DNA of 44,019 nt from Chloroflexota bacterium (GTDB lineage Bacteria; Chloroflexota; UBA6077), in contig JAJZRD010000007.1 of the NCBI GenBank assembly GCA_021845945.1, forward strand, positions 1 to 44,019, in the 5' to 3' direction. Made by a program: the position numbers and the translations under genes. Below, in pieces: positions 40,499 through 44,019 of the stretch. Each line of letters starts with the position of its first letter. Position 1 is the first letter of the stretch. Below the pieces are notes generated by a model. That model was not told where the DNA came from and searched no databases. It saw only the letters and a list, made by a program, of their open reading frames with translations.

Positions 40499-41581
40499 AT
40501 GGGCTGCATTCGTCTCCTAGACCTGGGGCTTGTACCTGCGCTGCAGTCACAGACCATCTACCATGCCCTGGCCCACGCCATGGCGCCCGAGGACCCAGAC
40601 ACCCTCGTTCTCGTCTCCTGCATCGATCCCTACGTCTGCATCGGCTTCCACCAGGATCTGGAAAGGGAGGTCGATCTAGCCTACTGCCGGGCGCAGGGGC
40701 TTCCGATTTACCGTCGCGAAGTCGGCGGCGGCGCCGTCTACCTGGACCGCAACCAGCTCTTCACCCAGTGGATCTTTCACCGGGACCATCTCCCCGCCTC
40801 CGTCGAAGGGCGCTTCGAGCTTCACGTTCGCCCCCTGGTGGAGACCTACCGCGGACTGGGAATCCCGGCTTACCATCGTCCGCTCAACGACGTCCACGTC
40901 GGAGGGAGGAAAATCGGCGGAACCGGAGCCGCCAGCATGGGCGACGCCGAGGTGGTGGTGGGCAGCCTCATGTTCGACTTCAACTCCTCGGTGATGGCCC
41001 GCGTCCTCAAGGTTTCCTCGCAGAAGATGCGCGACAAGGTGTACCAGGGTCTGCAGCAGTACATGACCACGATGACCCGGGAAATGGGACAGGCTCCCGA
41101 TCGGGATTGGGTGAAGGCCGTCTATCTCGACAAGTTCTGCACGGCCCTGGGTGCCGAAATCGCTCCCGGCGTCCTCACGGAGCGCGAGAAAGCCTCGGTC
41201 CGCGAGTGGGACGAGCGGCTCCTCACCCCGGAGTGGCTGTATCAGCGGGGCGGGCCGCTCCAGCCGGGAGTGAAGATCCACGACGGCGTGCGCGTGGTGG
41301 AGGCGGCCCACAAGGCGCCCGGCGGGCTGATCAGGGCGGTCGCTCGCCTTCGGGAGGACCGAATCGACGATCTCGCCCTGTCCGGCGATTTCACGCTGCT
41401 GCCGGCTTCGGGGGTCGCCGGCTTGGAGCAGGCCGTGCGGGGGCTCGCCGTTCAACACGACCAGCTGCTGGGTCGTTTTCGGGAGGTCTACAGCGAGATG
41501 GGCCTCCAATCCCCGGGTGTGACACCGGAGGACTTTGCCACCGTCCTTCTCACGCTGACGGGCCACGATGCCGTTGGATGA
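40499..41581 (+). CDS. lplA: Lipoate-protein ligase A
   Basis: 360 residues from the ATG at 40499 (GGGAGG upstream), beginning MGCIRLLDLGLVPAL; a GTG at 40442 is rejected. Motifs of the BPL/LplA/LipB domain: YRREVGGGAVYLDRNQLFTQ (about residue 72), LNDVHVGGRKIGGTGA with the catalytic Lys (about 130), and a C-terminal accessory region of about 100 residues. It attaches lipoate to E2 subunits, which fits the acetoin/pyruvate dehydrogenase genes that follow. Confidence 0.9.
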   Translation: MGCIRLLDLGLVPALQSQTIYHALAHAMAPEDPDTLVLVSCIDPYVCIGFHQDLEREVDLAYCRAQGLPIYRREVGGGAVYLDRNQLFTQWIFHRDHLPASVEGRFELHVRPLVETYRGLGIPAYHRPLNDVHVGGRKIGGTGAASMGDAEVVVGSLMFDFNSSVMARVLKVSSQKMRDKVYQGLQQYMTTMTREMGQAPDRDWVKAVYLDKFCTALGAEIAPGVLTEREKASVREWDERLLTPEWLYQRGGPLQPGVKIHDGVRVVEAAHKAPGGLIRAVARLREDRIDDLALSGDFTLLPASGVAGLEQAVRGLAVQHDQLLGRFREVYSEMGLQSPGVTPEDFATVLLTLTGHDAVG

Positions 41582-41767
41582 ATCCTGCGGCCACGGGTGT
41601 CCTACCTGCGGTGGCCGAACCGTCGATCGGCCCGGCGTTCTTGGGGAGAAAGGAGGTGTTCGAGTTCGGGGGTCATTGGCTGCCGACCGGATGGGTCTGT
41701 GTTGACGATGGCTGTGACCTGGGATGCAGGACTTCGCGCATGCCAGGGAGGATGGAGGGGACAAGCC

Positions 41768-42736
41768 ATGACTGAGATCGAGGAGAGGCTGACCTGGATC
41801 TACGAACGGATGCGGCTCATTCGCGAGTTCGAGAACCGGGCGGCCGACCTGTTTGCGGAGGGTAGGATACCGGGTTTCGTGCACCTTTACGCCGGTGAGG
41901 AGGCGATAGGGGTCGGGGTGTGCGCCCACCTGACCGACCGCGATTTCATAACCTCGACCCACCGTGGCCACGGCCACTGCATCGCCAAGGGCGTGGATCC
42001 CCAGGCGATGATGGCCGAGCTGTACGGCAAGGCGCCCGGCGCCTGCAAGGGCAAGGGGGGGTCGATGCACATCGCCGACGTGACCAAGGGTATGCTGGGC
42101 GCCAACGGCATCGTGGGCGCCGGCGGTCCCCTGGCCTGCGGGTCGGCCCTCATGGCCAAAGTCAAGGGAACCGACCAGGTGACCGTCTGCTTCTTCGGGG
42201 ACGGCGCGGCAGAGCAGGGCACGATGCACGAGTCGATGAATCTGGCCTCCATCTGGAAGCTGCCGGTGGTCTTCGTCTGCGAGAACAATGGATACGCTCA
42301 GTCCACACCCTCCCACTACCACTGCTCCGTTCACGACATCGCCGATCGAGCGGCTTCGTACGGCATGCCGGGCTTTGCCATAGACGGCACCGACCTGTTC
42401 GCAGTCTTCGAGGCCGCCGGGGAGTCGATAGCCCGCGCACGGCGCGGCGAGGGGCCGACGCTGATGGAGTGCAAGGCCTTCCGCTACTACGGCCATTTCC
42501 AGGGTGACAACCTGAGCTACTTCACAGAGGAGGAGCGGGCCAAGAACCTGGCGCACGATCCCATCGACAGCTTCAGGAAGCGGGTCCTCGAGCGGAGCCT
42601 GCTCTCGGAGTCGGAGCTGGCGGAGATCGATGCCCGGGTCAAGAAGACCATCGACGAGGCCGTCCAGTTTGCCGAGGCGGCGCCCTATCCGGCGGTGGAA
42701 CAGCTCCTGACCGACGTCTACGTCAGCTATCCGTGA
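41768..42736 (+). CDS. acoA: Acetoin/pyruvate dehydrogenase E1, alpha subunit
   Basis: 322 residues from the ATG at 41768; the frame is open to 41597 but the extension is non-conserved. IREFENRAADLFAEGRIPGF, HRGHGHCIAKGVDP, the TPP motif GDGAAEQGTMHESMNLASIW ending in CENNGYAQST, and the C-terminal helix are standard. AGGATGGAGGGG precedes the start. TPP-dependent oxidative decarboxylation or acetoin cleavage with the beta subunit; neighbours (acoX, lplA) favour the acetoin dehydrogenase type. Confidence 0.92.
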   Translation: MTEIEERLTWIYERMRLIREFENRAADLFAEGRIPGFVHLYAGEEAIGVGVCAHLTDRDFITSTHRGHGHCIAKGVDPQAMMAELYGKAPGACKGKGGSMHIADVTKGMLGANGIVGAGGPLACGSALMAKVKGTDQVTVCFFGDGAAEQGTMHESMNLASIWKLPVVFVCENNGYAQSTPSHYHCSVHDIADRAASYGMPGFAIDGTDLFAVFEAAGESIARARRGEGPTLMECKAFRYYGHFQGDNLSYFTEEERAKNLAHDPIDSFRKRVLERSLLSESELAEIDARVKKTIDEAVQFAEAAPYPAVEQLLTDVYVSYP

Positions 42737-42750
42737 GGGGAGGACGCACC

Positions 42751-43782
42751 ATGACGACCGTGACTACCCGTACTCTAGCCTTCCGCGAGGCGATTAACGA
42801 AGCCATTCGGCTGGAGATGCGCAAGGATCCAACCGTGATCCTGATGGGCGAGGACGTGGCGGGTGGTGCGCGCACCCACCTGGAGGAGAAGGGCGAAGAG
42901 GCGTGGGGCGGTGACCTGGGGGTCACCAAGGGATTGGTTCAGGAGTTCGGCCGTAACCGAATTCTCGATACCCCCATCAGCGAGTCGTCCTTCATCGGCG
43001 CGGCGGTCGGCGCGGCTTCCACGGGGCTGCGTCCCATCGCCGAGCTGATGTTCGTCGACTTCTTCGGTGTGTGCATGGACCAGATATTCAACCAGGGCGG
43101 CAAGATGCGCTACATGTTCGGCGGCAAAGCCAGGGTACCGGTGGTGATCCGCACCCTGTACGGCGCCGGCTTCCGCGCCGCGGCCCAGCACTCTGCCTGC
43201 CTCTACTCCGTCTTCGCCCACATGCCCGGCCTCAAGGTAGTCGTGCCATCCACCCCCTACAACGCCAAGGGGTTACTCACGGCGGCCATTCGGGACGACG
43301 ACCCGGTGATCTACTTCGAGCACCTGGTGCTGCTGGACACCACCGGCCCGGTGCCCGAGGAAGACTATGCCATTCCGCTCGGCAGGGCCGAGATCGCGCG
43401 CGAGGGTAAGGACGCGACGGTGGTTGCCATTGGCCGGATGAGATCGTTCGCCGTGGAGGCGGCCGAGGAGCTGGCCAAGGAGGGGATCCAGGTCGAGGTG
43501 GTAGACCCGCAGACCGTCTCGCCGTTGGATGAGAGCACCATCCTCGAGTCGGTGAAGAAGACCCACAAGCTGGTGGTGGTGGACGAGGACAACCCGCGCT
43601 GCAGCGTTGCCAACGACATAGTCGCTCTGGCAGCGGAAAAGGCGTTCGGTTTCCTGGACGCGCCACCTCAGGCGGTCACCGCACCCCACACGCCGGTGCC
43701 CTTCAGCCCGGTGCTGGAGGACGCCTATATTCCCAGCCCTGCCAAGATCGTCGCCGCCGTGAGGACGGCGGTGGCGAGATAG
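42751..43782 (+). CDS. acoB: Acetoin/pyruvate dehydrogenase E1, beta subunit
   Basis: 343 residues from the ATG at 42751 (GGGGAGGACGCACC before it), 14 bp after acoA. Opens TLAFREAINEAIRLEMRKD; GEDVAGGAR, DTPISESSFIGAAVGAA and FEHLVLLDTTGPVPEEDY are typical of the beta subunit, followed by the transketolase C-terminal domain. No E2 or E3 gene is present before the right edge. Confidence 0.93.
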   Translation: MTTVTTRTLAFREAINEAIRLEMRKDPTVILMGEDVAGGARTHLEEKGEEAWGGDLGVTKGLVQEFGRNRILDTPISESSFIGAAVGAASTGLRPIAELMFVDFFGVCMDQIFNQGGKMRYMFGGKARVPVVIRTLYGAGFRAAAQHSACLYSVFAHMPGLKVVVPSTPYNAKGLLTAAIRDDDPVIYFEHLVLLDTTGPVPEEDYAIPLGRAEIAREGKDATVVAIGRMRSFAVEAAEELAKEGIQVEVVDPQTVSPLDESTILESVKKTHKLVVVDEDNPRCSVANDIVALAAEKAFGFLDAPPQAVTAPHTPVPFSPVLEDAYIPSPAKIVAAVRTAVAR

Positions 43783-43793
43783 CGCATGAAGAT

Positions 43794-43866
43794 GTAGGGC
43801 GTGGGTTTATCCCCCGCCGCTGGCGGATCACGGAAGGTCGGCGGCGGGGCACAAGACCCCGCCCTA
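43794..43866. repeat. GTAGGG-family palindromic repeat between acoB and acoX
   Basis: GTAGGGCGTGGGTTTATCCC (from 43794) is mirrored by CACAAGACCCCGCCCTAC (ending 43866), with a central GCCGCTGGCGG...GGCGGC region. Nearly the same element as 7246-7316, about 36 kb away. Confidence 0.85.
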
Positions 43867-43886
43867 CGCCACGTGAAGAGGCTTTC

Positions 43887-44019
43887 ATGTCGAGTGTCGG
43901 GATCATCGCCAACCCGGCTTCCGGAAGGGATATCCGGCGGCTGGTGGCTCACGCTTCGGTCTTTGGCAACAACGAGAAGGTGAACATCCTGCAGCGGGTC
44001 TTGCTGGCCCTGGATGCCA
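43887..44019 (+). CDS. acoX: AcoX-like ATP-NAD kinase family protein, 5' part
   Basis: 44 codons before the right edge: SSVGIIANPASGRDIRRLVA then HASVFGNNEKVNILQRVLLA. The IANPASGxDIRRLVAHASVFxNxEKVNIxxRVLL pattern is that of AcoX, found in acetoin dehydrogenase clusters and related to NAD kinases. The start ATG at 43887 has GAAGAGG upstream. Its exact role in acetoin catabolism is not established. Confidence 0.8.
   Translation, partial: MSSVGIIANPASGRDIRRLVAHASVFGNNEKVNILQRVLLALDA

Noticed and set aside
40676..42556. 626-codon open frame on the minus strand
   Set aside because: Antisense to lplA and acoA, both clearly coding; no recognisable domain.

Overview
The window is high-GC bacterial DNA, most likely from a member of the Chloroflexota; this is inferred, not proven. 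It contains a secreted protein with long Thr-Pro-Arg-Lys repeats, lipoprotein binding proteins with Ala/Pro linkers, TRAP transporters, an acoX-like gene, and many intergenic palindromes with GTAGGG...CCCTAC ends. No rRNA, tRNA, CRISPR array or intact insertion sequence was found.

Layout. (1) 1-8.3 kb: start of an ABC ATPase and its export permease, a 774-residue secreted protein, a hypothetical protein, a MoaD-like sulfur carrier, and a four-subunit 2-oxoacid:ferredoxin oxidoreductase operon (gamma-delta-alpha-beta). (2) 8.4-36.6 kb: a large catabolic island. A leftward operon encodes a Zn-alcohol dehydrogenase, an IlvD/Edd dehydratase, an AroE-like dehydrogenase, a second Zn-dehydrogenase with an internal deletion, an OYE-type flavoenzyme and TRAP transporter 1. 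A rightward operon encodes an acyl-CoA dehydrogenase, a CoA-transferase and an enoyl-CoA hydratase. A second leftward operon encodes TRAP transporter 2, an SDR and a second AroE-like protein. A third encodes TRAP transporter 3 and a GH88 unsaturated uronyl hydrolase. Then come a MaoC gene (leftward) and a rightward operon of cupin, MaoC, CoA-transferase, MaoC, EtfB and EtfA. (3) 36.6-40.3 kb: an eroded stretch with a pRiA4b ORF-3-like gene, fragments of two genes, an intact Phd/VapC-type toxin-antitoxin pair and a 5'-truncated formamidopyrimidine-DNA glycosylase. (4) 40.5-44 kb: lipoate-protein ligase, the two E1 subunits of an acetoin/pyruvate dehydrogenase, and the start of acoX, cut by the right edge.

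How the genes fit together. The main discovery is a shared cis-regulatory element. Four good copies and one degenerate copy of a LacI-family-like operator (core GGAAACCGSTTTCC) lie beside the promoters of the island. Two of them form nearly identical modules: TTGACA, 17 nt, TATSAT, 11 nt, then the same 20-mer. They link the dehydratase/AroE/TRAP1 operon, the acyl-CoA dehydrogenase operon, TRAP3-GH88, MaoC and the CoA-transferase/Etf operon into one putative regulon, although no LacI-type gene is in the window. The enzymes suggest uptake of a hydroxylated (cyclic or uronic) acid, dehydrogenation and dehydration, CoA transfer, then oxidation coupled to ETF. The acyl-CoA dehydrogenase has Asp where the catalytic Glu is expected, and both AroE paralogs depart from the shikimate-binding consensus, so the substrate is probably not a plain fatty acid. 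A quinate/shikimate-like alicyclic acid is one hypothesis.
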